A stretch of 64,000 nt of DNA from the NCBI RefSeq assembly GCF_047501535.1, contig NZ_JAZDRJ010000004.1, positions 1 to 64,000 on the forward strand, given 5' to 3'. A program made the translations under genes and the position numbers. A model generated the notes under the pieces. The model was not told the DNA's origin and ran no database searches. It saw nothing but the letters and a program-made list of their open reading frames with translations. The number at the start of each line of letters is the position of its first letter. The first letter of the stretch is position 1. Positions 7,776-16,319 of the stretch are shown here, in pieces. The DNA comes from Yanghanlia sp047501535. GTDB lineage: Bacteria; Pseudomonadota; Gammaproteobacteria; Burkholderiales; Burkholderiaceae_B.

Positions 7776-7812
7776 AAAAGTTCAGGCGCCCTTGTGGCGC
7801 CTGAACTTTTTC
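7776..7812 (+). terminator. Intrinsic terminator of tctBA
   Basis: A perfect 15-bp stem (7776-7790 with 7796-7810) with a 5-nt loop, its right arm ending in four T with more T following. It lies 56 bp after the tctA stop codon. Confidence 0.9.
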
Positions 7813-7867
7813 TAACTCAAATGCGGTACTCTTTACTCCAATTACAACGAAGAGGAGCACAACGTCC

Positions 7868-8776
7868 ATGTCTTCCATCAACACTCGCGACTACGAAACA
7901 CAAGCCCCCTTGCGCGTTGCTTTTCTCGGCCTTGGCGTTATGGGTTTTCCCATGGCCGGCCATCTGGCAAAAGCAGGACATGAGGTCACCGTTTATAACC
8001 GCAGCCCCGGTAAAGCCGCAGCCTGGGTTGCTGAATTCGGCGGGCAATCTGCCCCAACCCCTCGCGCCGCAGCCGAAAAGGCGCAAATCGTGTTTTGCTG
8101 TGTTGGCAACGACGACGACCTGCGTAGTGTAGTTTTAGGCGAACAAGGCGCCCTGGCTGGCATGTCTGCCGGCAGCATTTTTGTTGACCACACCACAGCG
8201 TCGGCTCAAGTGGCTCGTGAACTCTTCGCCATCGCAGCCGAAAAAGGCATAGGCTTTGTCGACGCTCCAGTATCTGGCGGCCAAGCGGGCGCCCAGAACG
8301 GCAAGCTCACCGTGATGTGCGGCGGCACCCCAGAACATTTCAACGCCATGCGCCCACTGGCCATGAATTTTGCCCAAGCCGTCACTCTGCTGGGTGAATC
8401 CGGTGCAGGCCAGCTCAGCAAAATGGTGAATCAAATCTGCATCGCCGGCCTGGTTCAAGCCTTGTCCGAAGGTATTGCATTTGGCCAAGCAGCTGGCCTG
8501 GACATGAACCAGGTGCTTGATGTCATTGACAAGGGTGCTGCGCAAAGCTGGCAGATGGAGAACCGTGGCTCTACCATGATTGAAGGCCGGTTCGATTTCG
8601 GTTTCGCGGTAGATTGGATGCGCAAGGATCTCGGCTTGGTGCTTGATGAAGCCAAGCGCAACGGCGCACGCGTGCCAGTCACTGCGCTGGTTGACCAGTT
8701 CTATGCCGATATCCAGCAGATGGGCGGCCAACGCTGGGATACCTCCAGCCTGATTCAACGCTTGCGTAAAAATTAG
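7868..8776 (+). CDS. 3-hydroxyisobutyrate dehydrogenase-family oxidoreductase
   Basis: A 302-residue NAD(P)-dependent beta-hydroxyacid dehydrogenase. The Rossmann motif GLGVMGFPMAGHLAKAGH is at about residues 21-38, preceded by a short extra N-terminal stretch. The substrate-binding VDAPVSGGQAGAQNGKL and the catalytic-lysine region GQLSKMVNQ are intact. Family substrates include 3-hydroxyisobutyrate, tartronate semialdehyde and succinic semialdehyde; none can be picked here. GAGGAG precedes the ATG. It sits between the Tct transporter and its presumed sensor kinase but has its own transcript boundaries. Confidence 0.88.
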   Translation: MSSINTRDYETQAPLRVAFLGLGVMGFPMAGHLAKAGHEVTVYNRSPGKAAAWVAEFGGQSAPTPRAAAEKAQIVFCCVGNDDDLRSVVLGEQGALAGMSAGSIFVDHTTASAQVARELFAIAAEKGIGFVDAPVSGGQAGAQNGKLTVMCGGTPEHFNAMRPLAMNFAQAVTLLGESGAGQLSKMVNQICIAGLVQALSEGIAFGQAAGLDMNQVLDVIDKGAAQSWQMENRGSTMIEGRFDFGFAVDWMRKDLGLVLDEAKRNGARVPVTALVDQFYADIQQMGGQRWDTSSLIQRLRKN

Positions 8777-8781
8777 TGCCA

Positions 8782-8819
8782 GAAGCTGCCATGCGGTATC
8801 CACCATGCATGGCAGCTTC
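8782..8819. terminator. Hairpin between convergent dehydrogenase and sensor-kinase genes
   Basis: A 13-bp stem (GAAGCTGCCATGC with its complement) separated by a 12-nt loop lies between two convergent stops. On the minus strand a T-run follows some 8 nt later; on the plus strand there is none. It is probably a shared, imperfect terminator. Confidence 0.5.
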
Positions 8820-8824
8820 AGTAA

Positions 8825-10330
8825 TCAGGCTTCCGCCTCTGGGCGATAAGCAGGCAATTTCAACAAGGCGCACAACCCCACCCCTTCGTCGGGCGAGGGG
8901 TCGCCGTCATGCAGTTCTATCGTGCCCCGGTTACGTTGAGCGTAAGCCAATGCAATGGCCAGCCCCAAGCCCGACCCGCCTCCGCCTTGGCTTTTTTTGT
9001 CGCGGCGGCCGCGGTCAAATCGGCTGAAAACACTTTCTCGCAACGTGGGCTCAAGCCCCACCCCATTGTCACAGACGCTCACCCAGGCATATTCCCCGTC
9101 ACTGCCTGCCGACACCGTAATCGTCCGGCCTACACCGGCATGATTAATGGCGTTATGAATCAGGTTGGCAATTGATTCGTGCAGTTCAGCATCGCTACCC
9201 AACACCCAGACCAACTCTTCCTTTCCGCACTTCCCTTCTTCTTCAGCAGCATCCACCCAGCCAAGATCCTGCTGTTTCTCACGTGCTAAAGGCAAATACA
9301 GCAATACCGCCTCGCGCGCCAAAGCCGCCAGATCAACGGGCATGTGTGGGGTCGGGTCATTCCGGCTGGCATGCGCCAGCGAAAGTAATTGCTCGGTAAG
9401 CCGCGAGGTACGCCCCAATTGGTGAATGATGGCATCCAGCGTTTCGCGCATGCGAGTGACATCTTGCTCACGCCGTGCGTACTGAGCCTGAGTGCGCATG
9501 ATGGCCAGCGGCGTGCGTAATTGATGGGAGGCATCCGCCAGGAAGCGAGCCTGGCGGTTCAGGACTTCGCGCGAAAGATCAATATGGTGATTAATGGCTG
9601 TCACCAAAGGAATAATTTCCTTTGGAACCGCTTCCTGATCCAAGGGAGTGAGATCATCGACTTCGCGGGAACGAATCTCGCGGCGCAGATCGCTCAGAGG
9701 CCAGAGCGTCCACTGCACGGCTATCCAGACCAACAGCACAGCTAGTATCACCATGCGAATGTCACGGAACAAGCTGTCACGCCACATTTCCTGGCGCGTT
9801 TTCAAGCGCTGATCAACACTTTCACCCACCATAACCAGCACCTGCCGATGCAAGCCGTTGTAGTGGAGATCGCGCCACAGGGCTACCAACCGCACCTCGT
9901 CGTTACGGTACATGGCGTTATAGAGAACCGGCGTCCCTTCCACCAACGGTAAACGCGGTGGGCGTGGCAGACCGGGCATGCCCATCAAGGTCTGACCGCT
10001 GATTTCACGGGTTTCCATGCCGGCCAGCGCCTCTTGTACCGGGGCGATTTCTTCTACCCGGTAATACTTCCGGTTGCCTGCATGAGACTCCAGCATGACC
10101 TGCACATAAAGTGGAGGCTCAATAACCAACTGGCCCTTGCTATCGAAATGGATGCTGTTTTCGAGCACCTTGGCGGGCTCCAGCAAGGCATCATCGTAGA
10201 CATCCTGAATCAGTAGATCGAGGGCGCGGTAATCATTCCGGCCATCCACTACCAGTAAAAAGACCACCCCCGGAATCAACAACACGAGCAGCCAGAACCG
10301 CATGCTCCGGCGCGGCTTTGGTTTCACCAT
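8825..10330 (-). CDS. TctE-like sensor histidine kinase
   Basis: A 501-residue inner-membrane kinase. A first membrane span at about residues 11-28, a periplasmic sensor domain of about 150 residues and a second span near residue 195 lead to the dimerisation box FLADASHQLRTPL with the phosphoacceptor histidine. The N box HNAINHAG and the G boxes DNGVGLEP and GGSGLGLA follow. The periplasmic domain and genomic pairing resemble TctE, which senses tricarboxylates. The start at 10330 is tentative: its ribosome site is poor and a short ORF ends 2 nt before it (see 10333-10389). Confidence 0.88.
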   Translation of the reverse strand: MVKPKPRRSMRFWLLVLLIPGVVFLLVVDGRNDYRALDLLIQDVYDDALLEPAKVLENSIHFDSKGQLVIEPPLYVQVMLESHAGNRKYYRVEEIAPVQEALAGMETREISGQTLMGMPGLPRPPRLPLVEGTPVLYNAMYRNDEVRLVALWRDLHYNGLHRQVLVMVGESVDQRLKTRQEMWRDSLFRDIRMVILAVLLVWIAVQWTLWPLSDLRREIRSREVDDLTPLDQEAVPKEIIPLVTAINHHIDLSREVLNRQARFLADASHQLRTPLAIMRTQAQYARREQDVTRMRETLDAIIHQLGRTSRLTEQLLSLAHASRNDPTPHMPVDLAALAREAVLLYLPLAREKQQDLGWVDAAEEEGKCGKEELVWVLGSDAELHESIANLIHNAINHAGVGRTITVSAGSDGEYAWVSVCDNGVGLEPTLRESVFSRFDRGRRDKKSQGGGGSGLGLAIALAYAQRNRGTIELHDGDPSPDEGVGLCALLKLPAYRPEAEA

Positions 10331-10332
10331 AA

Positions 10333-10389
10333 TCAGAAACCGCCATGTCGGCGTAGAGAGCCCTGCCACCCACACATCTGGATATTCAT
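10333..10389 (-). CDS. Short upstream ORF between TctD- and TctE-like genes
   Basis: An 18-codon ORF begins at an ATG preceded by CAGGAGCC, the only good ribosome site in the gap, and stops (TGA) 2 nt before the ATG of the kinase. The arrangement would let ribosomes ending here restart on the kinase gene. The peptide resembles nothing I know. Alternatively the kinase begins at an in-frame GTG at 10375 and the short ORF is incidental. Confidence 0.35.
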   Translation of the reverse strand: MNIQMCGWQGSLRRHGGF

Positions 10390-10417
10390 GCGTGGCTCCT
10401 GTTTACGTTGACAGGCA

Positions 10418-11095
10418 TCAGTTCTCCACCGAGATGCTTTCAAGCATGTAACCCAGGCCGCGTACCGTCGTGATCTGGATATCGCTCCCTTGCAGCTTCT
10501 TGCGCAAACGGTGCAACACGACTTCGATAGCTTCCGGACTGGCTTCGCTGTCTTCTTCAAATACCTTCAGAAAGAGTTGATGTTTTTCTACCGGCGCACG
10601 GGCGCGGGCGATCAAGGCCGCCAGCGCAGCGTGTTCGCGAGGGGTGAGGTGCAGCACGGCCCCGTCAAGAATAAATGCCTTGCTCTCGGTGTCGTAATTC
10701 AGCGAACCGCATTGCAGGTGGGGCGATGGTCGCCCCTTGCTGCGCCGCACTAGCGCCGCCAGACGAGCTTCGAGCTCTTCGAGGGCAAAGGGTTTGGAAA
10801 GGAAGTCGTCCGCCCCCAAATTAAGGCCGCGCACGCGATCCTGCAGTGAGCCCTGAGCCGTCAGCAGCAACACGGGGGTGATATCGCCACGACCGCGCAT
10901 TTCACGCAGCAGAACCAGCCCGTGTTTATCGGGCAAGCGCAAATCCATCACCACGGCATCGTAGCTGGCGGCATGCAGCATGCTTTCAGCGGTGATCGCA
11001 TCTTTAGCGTGTTCGGGCACGAAGCCACTCTGTGCAAGCGCCCGCTGCAGCCATGCCGCCATTTCGAGCTCGTCTTCAACCAGCAGTATGCGCAT
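10418..11095 (-). CDS. TctD-like OmpR-family response regulator
   Basis: A 225-residue two-domain regulator. The receiver domain has the acidic pair after VEDE, the phosphoacceptor Asp in VVMDLRLPD (about residue 51) and the KPF lysine motif. A winged-helix domain follows, with the typical ending RGLGYMLE. Paired with the adjacent sensor kinase it resembles TctD-TctE, the activators of tricarboxylate transport. The gene starts 20 bp inside the end of rppH, so it is translationally linked to that gene. A candidate target array lies upstream of tctB. Confidence 0.9.
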   Translation of the reverse strand: MRILLVEDELEMAAWLQRALAQSGFVPEHAKDAITAESMLHAASYDAVVMDLRLPDKHGLVLLREMRGRGDITPVLLLTAQGSLQDRVRGLNLGADDFLSKPFALEELEARLAALVRRSKGRPSPHLQCGSLNYDTESKAFILDGAVLHLTPREHAALAALIARARAPVEKHQLFLKVFEEDSEASPEAIEVVLHRLRKKLQGSDIQITTVRGLGYMLESISVEN

Positions 11096-11642
11096 TGGTT
11101 CGAGTTTCAGTGATGCCAGATGTTTTAGAGCCCTGCACGCGTTGGCGCAAATAACGATTCTCGCGACTACGACGGAACAGGATGCCAGCCAGCTCGTTCA
11201 GGGCCTGAGCGTAGACATCGCGCTTGAACTCGATAACGGAATCCAGCGGAACCCAGTATTGGCTCCAGCGCCAAGCATCGAATTCGGGCGATTTTGTCGC
11301 CCGCAAGCTGACGTCGGAATCCCGACCCACCATTCTCAGCAGAAACCAGATTTGTTTCTGCCCCTTATAGTGACCGCGCGAATCCCGGCGTATAAAGTTG
11401 CTCGGTACGTTGTAGCGCAGCCAATCTCGCGTCCGCCCCAATATACGAACGTGTTCGGGGAGCAAGCCTACTTCTTCATGCAGTTCCCGGTACATAGCCT
11501 GCACAGGGCTTTCGCCATACTTGATCCCACCTTGTGGAAACTGCCAAGCGTGTTCCCGTATACGTTTGCCCCAGAAAACCTCGTTCTTGTGATTTACTAG
11601 GATAATGCCGACATTAGGACGGTAGCCTTCACGATCCAACAT
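11076..11642 (-). CDS. rppH: RNA pyrophosphohydrolase RppH
   Basis: A 188-residue Nudix hydrolase that removes pyrophosphate from the 5' end of mRNAs, triggering RNase E decay. The sequence MLDREGYRPNVGIILVN is typical of RppH, and the Nudix box runs from GGIKYGESPVQAMYRELHEEVGL. The start is set at 11642, at the family N-terminus, with an upstream in-frame extension rejected. The C-terminal 30 residues are basic and variable. It is divergent from proS and overlaps the following regulator gene by 20 bp, an unusual pairing. Confidence 0.94.
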   Translation of the reverse strand: MLDREGYRPNVGIILVNHKNEVFWGKRIREHAWQFPQGGIKYGESPVQAMYRELHEEVGLLPEHVRILGRTRDWLRYNVPSNFIRRDSRGHYKGQKQIWFLLRMVGRDSDVSLRATKSPEFDAWRWSQYWVPLDSVIEFKRDVYAQALNELAGILFRRSRENRYLRQRVQGSKTSGITETRTNAHTAG

Positions 11643-11704
11643 GGCCACCTCTAAGAATTCAATACAATTAAATCTGATTATACGTATCTGTCGGGATCCC
11701 CACC

Positions 11705-13438
11705 ATGCATGCAAGCAAGTACCATCTGAACACGCTGAAAGAAGCGCCAGCCGAAGCCGAAATCAAGAGCCATCAACTGATGACGCGAGCCGGCATGATC
11801 CGCAAAGCGGCAGGTGGCATCTACACCTACATGCCCCTTGGGCTAAAGGTCTTACGCAAGATAGAAAGCATCATTCGCGAAGAAATGGACCGCGCCGGAG
11901 CCATTGAGCTGCTCATGCCGGTCGTACAGCCTGCGGAACTCTGGGAAGAGTCAGGCCGCTGGGAAGAATACGGGCCTGAACTGCTGCGTATCAAAGACCG
12001 CCACCAGCGCGATTTTGTTCTGCAGCCCACTTCTGAAGAAGTCATTACCGACATTGCCCGCAACGAGATCCATAGCTGGCGCCAGTTGCCGGTGAATTTC
12101 TATCATATACAGACGAAGTTCCGTGACGAACGCCGCCCCCGTTTCGGGTTGATGCGTGGTCGCGAGTTCACCATGAAGGACGCCTACTCCTTCGATCGCG
12201 ACGAAGAATCCGCACAGGAAAGCTACAACCGCATGTATGACGCTTACATGCGCATCTTCAAGCGTCTGGGCCTGGCCTTCCGCCCAGTGGCTGCCGACAC
12301 CGGCTCAATCGGCGGTTCCCGCAGCCACGAATTCCAGGTTATTGCCGATACAGGCGAAGACCTGATCGTTTTTAACCCTGATTCTGACTACGCTGCCAAC
12401 ATTGAGCTGGCAGAGGCGCCCTGCCTGATTTCCGAACGCGCTCCGGCTTCTGAAGCACTACAAAAAGTGGCAACGCCCGCTGCGCCGAAATGTGAGCTAG
12501 TAGCCGAACAATTGAGCCGCCCGCTGACCGACACCGTGAAATCCATTGTGCTGGCTACGGACCCCACTGAAGAGGGTGGCGAAGTGCGTATCTGGCTGTT
12601 GCTGCTGCGTGGCGACCACGAACTCAATGAGATTAAAGCGTCCAAGCTGCCCGGCTTTGAGAATGGCCACCGTTTCGCCACGGAAGAAGAGATTGTCGAA
12701 CACTTTGGCTGCGTTCCCGGCTACTTGGGCCCGATCAATACCCGCAAACCGGTCAGCGTCATCGCCGACCTCACGGTTGCGAACATGAGCGACTTTATCT
12801 GCGGGGCCAACGATGAAGGCTATCACTACACCGGCATTAACTGGGGCCGCGACCTTCCCGAAGCCCCCGCCTTCGACCTGCGTAATGTGGTTGACGGCGA
12901 CCCCGACCCGCAAGGCGGCACGCTACGCATCCAGCGCGGCATTGAAGTGGGGCACGTTTTCTTCCTCGGTGACAAATACTCCCGCGCACTGAACGCCACC
13001 TTCCTGCAAACGGATGGCAAACCCGCCCTCATGCAAATGGGCTGCTACGGTATTGGCGTCAGCCGTATTTCCGCTGCCGCCATTGAGCAGAACCACGACG
13101 AACGCGGCATTATCTGGCCACGTGCCATCGCTCCATTTGAAGTGGTCATCTGCCCCATGGGGTACCACAAAAGCGAAACCGTCCGTGAGGCTGCCGACGC
13201 ACTTTACGCACAATTACGCGATGCGGGGGTGGATGTCATTTTGGACGACCGCGACACACGCCCGGGCATCATGTTCGCCGACTGGGAGCTGATCGGCGTT
13301 CCCCTGCGTATTACCATCGGCGACCGCGGCCTGAAAGAAGGCGTTGTTGAAATACAGTCGCGCCGTTCGACTGAAGTTGAAAAAATTTCTGTCGACCGCG
13401 CTCACGAACACACGCTGGAAGCTCTGAAAACGCTATGA
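11705..13438 (+). CDS. proS: Prolyl-tRNA synthetase
   Basis: A 577-residue cytosolic class II synthetase that charges tRNA-Pro. The aminoacylation core contains the motif 2 segment RFGLMRGREFTMKDAYSF and the motif 3 segment GCYGIGVSR. Between them, at about residues 220-400, lies the YbaK-like insertion that edits mischarged alanyl-tRNA-Pro, so this is the bacterial-type enzyme. A C-terminal anticodon-binding domain follows. The ATG at 11705 gives the usual N-terminus. It is divergent from rppH across 62 bp. Confidence 0.96.
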   Translation: MHASKYHLNTLKEAPAEAEIKSHQLMTRAGMIRKAAGGIYTYMPLGLKVLRKIESIIREEMDRAGAIELLMPVVQPAELWEESGRWEEYGPELLRIKDRHQRDFVLQPTSEEVITDIARNEIHSWRQLPVNFYHIQTKFRDERRPRFGLMRGREFTMKDAYSFDRDEESAQESYNRMYDAYMRIFKRLGLAFRPVAADTGSIGGSRSHEFQVIADTGEDLIVFNPDSDYAANIELAEAPCLISERAPASEALQKVATPAAPKCELVAEQLSRPLTDTVKSIVLATDPTEEGGEVRIWLLLLRGDHELNEIKASKLPGFENGHRFATEEEIVEHFGCVPGYLGPINTRKPVSVIADLTVANMSDFICGANDEGYHYTGINWGRDLPEAPAFDLRNVVDGDPDPQGGTLRIQRGIEVGHVFFLGDKYSRALNATFLQTDGKPALMQMGCYGIGVSRISAAAIEQNHDERGIIWPRAIAPFEVVICPMGYHKSETVREAADALYAQLRDAGVDVILDDRDTRPGIMFADWELIGVPLRITIGDRGLKEGVVEIQSRRSTEVEKISVDRAHEHTLEALKTL

Positions 13439-13522
13439 TGCGAAAGCCGTTCCCACGAGGGCTTTCCCGTGGGAACGGCATTGTGCAGCCCCTGTATGGC
13501 GCCCCATCAGGGAGTTACAAAT

Positions 13523-13957
13523 TTGGACAAGCTCATGCTCATGGAACGCCGCGATACCGCACCCGCCTTGCAGATTCGCGTATATTACGAAGACACCGAC
13601 GCGGGCGGTGTCGTGTATTACGCCAACTACCTCAAGTATTTCGAGCGGGCCCGCACTGAATGGCTGCGCCATCTCGGCGTGGATCAATCCCAACTCGCCA
13701 AAACCGAAGGACGCCTGTTCGTTGTCAAGAACGTTGAAATACAATACCGCAGGCCTGCCAAGCTCGACGACGAGCTCTCCATACAAACTGAAGTCAGCCG
13801 CCTGGGACGCGCCTCGATCCAATTCGAGCAAAGCGCCTTGTGCGGAGGCGAACTTCTGTGTGAAGCCACGGTCACAGTATGCTGCGTCGACGCCACGAGC
13901 TTTCGTCCTGTCGATCTGGGCCATACCGTCAGAAATCTGTTGAGTAAAACGGACTAA
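13523..13957 (+). CDS. ybgC: Tol-Pal-associated acyl-CoA thioesterase YbgC
   Basis: A hotdog-fold thioesterase of about 144 residues that heads the tol-pal operon. The catalytic motif YYEDTDAGGVVYYANYLKYFERARTEW is complete. I favour a TTG start at 13523 because GGGAG lies 7 nt upstream; in-frame ATG codons at 13535 and 13541 are alternatives. It ends 4 nt before tolQ. Homologues hydrolyse short or long acyl-CoA and are thought to act with phospholipid synthesis at the membrane; the link to Tol function is not settled. Confidence 0.9.
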   Translation: MDKLMLMERRDTAPALQIRVYYEDTDAGGVVYYANYLKYFERARTEWLRHLGVDQSQLAKTEGRLFVVKNVEIQYRRPAKLDDELSIQTEVSRLGRASIQFEQSALCGGELLCEATVTVCCVDATSFRPVDLGHTVRNLLSKTD

Positions 13958-13961
13958 ACCT

Positions 13962-14636
13962 ATGCAAGCCACAAGCGACATGTCGCTGATTTCCCTTTTG
14001 GTGCATGCCAGTATTCCAGTGCAATTGGTCATGCTGGTACTGTTGGCCATCTCTGTCCTGTCCTGGACTTACATCTTCAGCAAACGAGCCGCACTTAAGC
14101 GAGCCAACGAGCAAACCCAGCGGTTTGAAGACGACTTCTGGGCAGGCGGAGATCTCTCCGTTCTACAGCAGTCTATTGCCACACGCCGTGACGAACACGG
14201 TGCGCTTGCTCGCATCTTCGACGCAGGGATGACGGAATTCATTAAAGCTCGACGCGTCAGCAGCAGCCCTGATGCGTTGCTCGATGGTCCCCGCCGCGCT
14301 ATGCGCGCCGCATACCAGCGAGAGATGGACGCCCTTGAGTCACACCTGAACTTCCTCGCTTCGGCCGGCTCGGTCAGCCCGTATATCGGTTTGCTTGGCA
14401 CGGTGTGGGGCATCATGCACGCATTCATGGGGCTGTCGTCCATGCAGCAGGCCACTCTCGCCGCAGTTGCTCCCGGCATTGCCGAAGCGCTGGTCGCCAC
14501 GGCTATCGGTCTGTTCGCTGCCATTCCTGCTGTAGTCGCTTACAACCGCTACACTAACGAGATCGACCGGCTCTCCATCCGCTTCGACTCTTTCATCGAC
14601 GAATTCCTGAACATTCTCCAACGCCAGGTACGCTGA
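13962..14636 (+). CDS. tolQ: TolQ, proton-channel subunit of the Tol-Pal motor
   Basis: A 224-residue inner-membrane protein with an N-terminal span (about residues 20-40), a cytoplasmic loop and two C-terminal spans. The conserved SVSPYIGLLGTVWGIMHAF and APGIAEALVATAIGLFAAIPAVVAYN segments form the ion path with TolR. TolQR uses proton motive force to energise TolA during cell constriction. The stop codon overlaps the start of tolR (TGATG), indicating translational coupling. Confidence 0.96.
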   Translation: MQATSDMSLISLLVHASIPVQLVMLVLLAISVLSWTYIFSKRAALKRANEQTQRFEDDFWAGGDLSVLQQSIATRRDEHGALARIFDAGMTEFIKARRVSSSPDALLDGPRRAMRAAYQREMDALESHLNFLASAGSVSPYIGLLGTVWGIMHAFMGLSSMQQATLAAVAPGIAEALVATAIGLFAAIPAVVAYNRYTNEIDRLSIRFDSFIDEFLNILQRQVR

Positions 14637-15082
14637 TGCCCTCCATACGCAATAGCGGAAACCGCACTCGCAGGCTGAAGAACGAAATCAACGTCGTCCC
14701 TTACATCGACGTTATGCTGGTGCTGCTCGTGATTTTCATGGTGACCGCCCCCATGATCACACCCGGCGTCATTGAGTTGCCATCCGTCGGGCGGGCATCC
14801 GATGTCCCCGTCAAGCCGGTGGAGGTGCAGGTGGATGAAAGCGGCGCCATCTCGTTTCGCCTGCGCGATTCCGGCAACGAGTTCGAATCGGTTTCCGCTG
14901 ACGATCTGGTGCCCCGTGTGCAAGCCATCCTGACTACCGACACGCCGGTCGTAATTTCCGCAGACGGTCGGGTGCCCTACGAAACGGTCATGAAAATCAT
15001 GGACGACCTTCGTAGCAGCGGCATTACACGACTGGGCCTGCTGGTCGATCAGCACGGCGGCGCGCAAGCCGACCAACCGTAG
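14636..15082 (+). CDS. tolR: TolR, Tol-Pal motor subunit
   Basis: A 148-residue ExbD/TolR protein. One N-terminal membrane span holds the proton-carrying aspartate in VPYIDVMLVLLVIFMVTAPM (about residues 20-39). A periplasmic domain follows that binds peptidoglycan when exposed. The start overlaps the tolQ stop. It works as a dimer inside the TolQ pentamer and contacts TolA. Confidence 0.95.
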   Translation: MPSIRNSGNRTRRLKNEINVVPYIDVMLVLLVIFMVTAPMITPGVIELPSVGRASDVPVKPVEVQVDESGAISFRLRDSGNEFESVSADDLVPRVQAILTTDTPVVISADGRVPYETVMKIMDDLRSSGITRLGLLVDQHGGAQADQP

Positions 15083-15102
15083 GCGCTGATGCCATTACGT
15101 TG

Positions 15103-16305
15103 ATGCCTATTTTCAAGCGCAACACCTCTGAACGAGTTTCCCCCCTCACACAGGAGCAACGTGAGGAGCGGCGTTCATTTGCCTATGCCGTCGGCATACA
15201 TGCTTTGCTGTTCGCATTCATGCTGGTGGGCTTTGTCTCCACTCCGTCCACCCCTTTGCCTGTACAAGTCGAACTCTGGACAGATGGCGTTTCACCCGAC
15301 GCTCAGCCTGAAGAACCCACTGAAGAAGAGGAGCCGGCGCAAGAGCCAGAGCCCGAACCGGCCCCCGAGCCGGAGCCAGCTCCGGAACCAGAACCCGAGC
15401 CAGCGCCTGAGCCGGAACCTGCGCCTGAGCCAGAGCCCACGCCAGAGCCGGAACCCCTGCCTGAGCCCACGCCGCAGCCTGTGACGACACCACCGGTACC
15501 TGAAGCCGAACCTGAGCCCGACCCCGAGATCGCGCTGGAAGAAGCGCGCAAACGTCAGCAGGAAAAGGAAGAGGCCGAACGTAAGGCTAAGGAAGAAGCC
15601 GAACGCAAGGCCAAGGAAGAAGCCGAACGTAAGGCCAAGGAAGAAGCCGAACGCAAGGCCAAGGAAGAAGCCGAACGTAAGGCCAAGGAAGAAGCCGAAC
15701 GCAAGGCCAAGGAAGAGGCTGAACGTAAGGCTAAGGAAGAAGCCGAACGCAAGGCCAAGGAAGAGGCTGAACGTAAGGCTAAGGAAGAGGCCGAGCGTAA
15801 GGCTAAGGAAGAGGCTGAACGTAAGGCCAAGGAAGAAGCAGCGGCAAAGGCCGCGGCGGAGAAGAAAGCCAAGGAAGAAGCTGCTCGTAAAGCTGCAGCC
15901 GCAAAGAAAGCCAAGGAAGAGGCTGCCAAGCGTGAAGCCCTGCGTGCTGCAATGCGCGGGGACGCTCTTGGTGCAGCCGGCATTCCGGGCGGCACGGACG
16001 ACCGCAATCAGAGGGCGGGTGGCGGTGGAGATTCCGGATACGCCGGCAGGGTTGCTGTCTGCATACGAAACGCGACCACTTATAACCCGCCGAGCAGGCA
16101 AGGCGGTAGCAATCCGACAGTACAATTCCGGGTGAGCCTAAATGCTGACGGCACAGTGCGTGATGTACAACTAAGGCGTTCGTCGGGTAATCCCGGCTTC
16201 GATGAGGCCGCACGCAAGGGCGTCTTCGGATGCTCACCCCTGCCACCTCCTCCCGGTGGAAAGTACCCGGGCTGGATGGACATTGACCATAAAATGTACG
16301 ACTGA
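15103..16305 (+). CDS. tolA: TolA, periplasm-spanning Tol-Pal protein with expanded repeats
   Basis: A 400-residue protein anchored by one span at about residues 25-45. A Pro/Glu-rich linker (about 67-143) follows. Next comes a long charged helix containing eleven tandem copies of an 8-residue EEAERKAK unit (15568-15831), then Ala/Lys-rich helix, then a C-terminal globular domain with the TonB-like VQFRVSLNADGTVRDVQLRRSSG segment. TolA transmits TolQR energy to TolB-Pal. The ATG at 15103 is chosen over a TTG one codon earlier. The DNA repeat is near-identical between copies and prone to slippage. Confidence 0.94.
   Translation: MPIFKRNTSERVSPLTQEQREERRSFAYAVGIHALLFAFMLVGFVSTPSTPLPVQVELWTDGVSPDAQPEEPTEEEEPAQEPEPEPAPEPEPAPEPEPEPAPEPEPAPEPEPTPEPEPLPEPTPQPVTTPPVPEAEPEPDPEIALEEARKRQQEKEEAERKAKEEAERKAKEEAERKAKEEAERKAKEEAERKAKEEAERKAKEEAERKAKEEAERKAKEEAERKAKEEAERKAKEEAERKAKEEAAAKAAAEKKAKEEAARKAAAAKKAKEEAAKREALRAAMRGDALGAAGIPGGTDDRNQRAGGGGDSGYAGRVAVCIRNATTYNPPSRQGGSNPTVQFRVSLNADGTVRDVQLRRSSGNPGFDEAARKGVFGCSPLPPPPGGKYPGWMDIDHKMYD
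15568..15831 (+). repeat. 24-bp tandem repeat, eleven copies, inside tolA
   Basis: The unit encodes EEAERKAK and differs between copies only at synonymous third positions (GAA/GAG, CGT/CGC, GCC/GCT). Eleven contiguous copies fill 264 bp exactly, so the reading frame survives gain or loss of units. Confidence 0.95.
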
Positions 16306-16319
16306 CAGGAGAACCAGAT

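Noticed and set aside
13433..14050. Minus-strand 205-codon frame opposite ybgC/tolQ
   Set aside because: The plus strand carries clear hotdog and TolQ motifs; this frame has none.
15292..16125. 277-codon minus-strand open frame with Phe/Leu/Gly repeats
   Set aside because: It is the antisense of the tolA repeat region; its repeats mirror the 24-bp unit and it has no start context.
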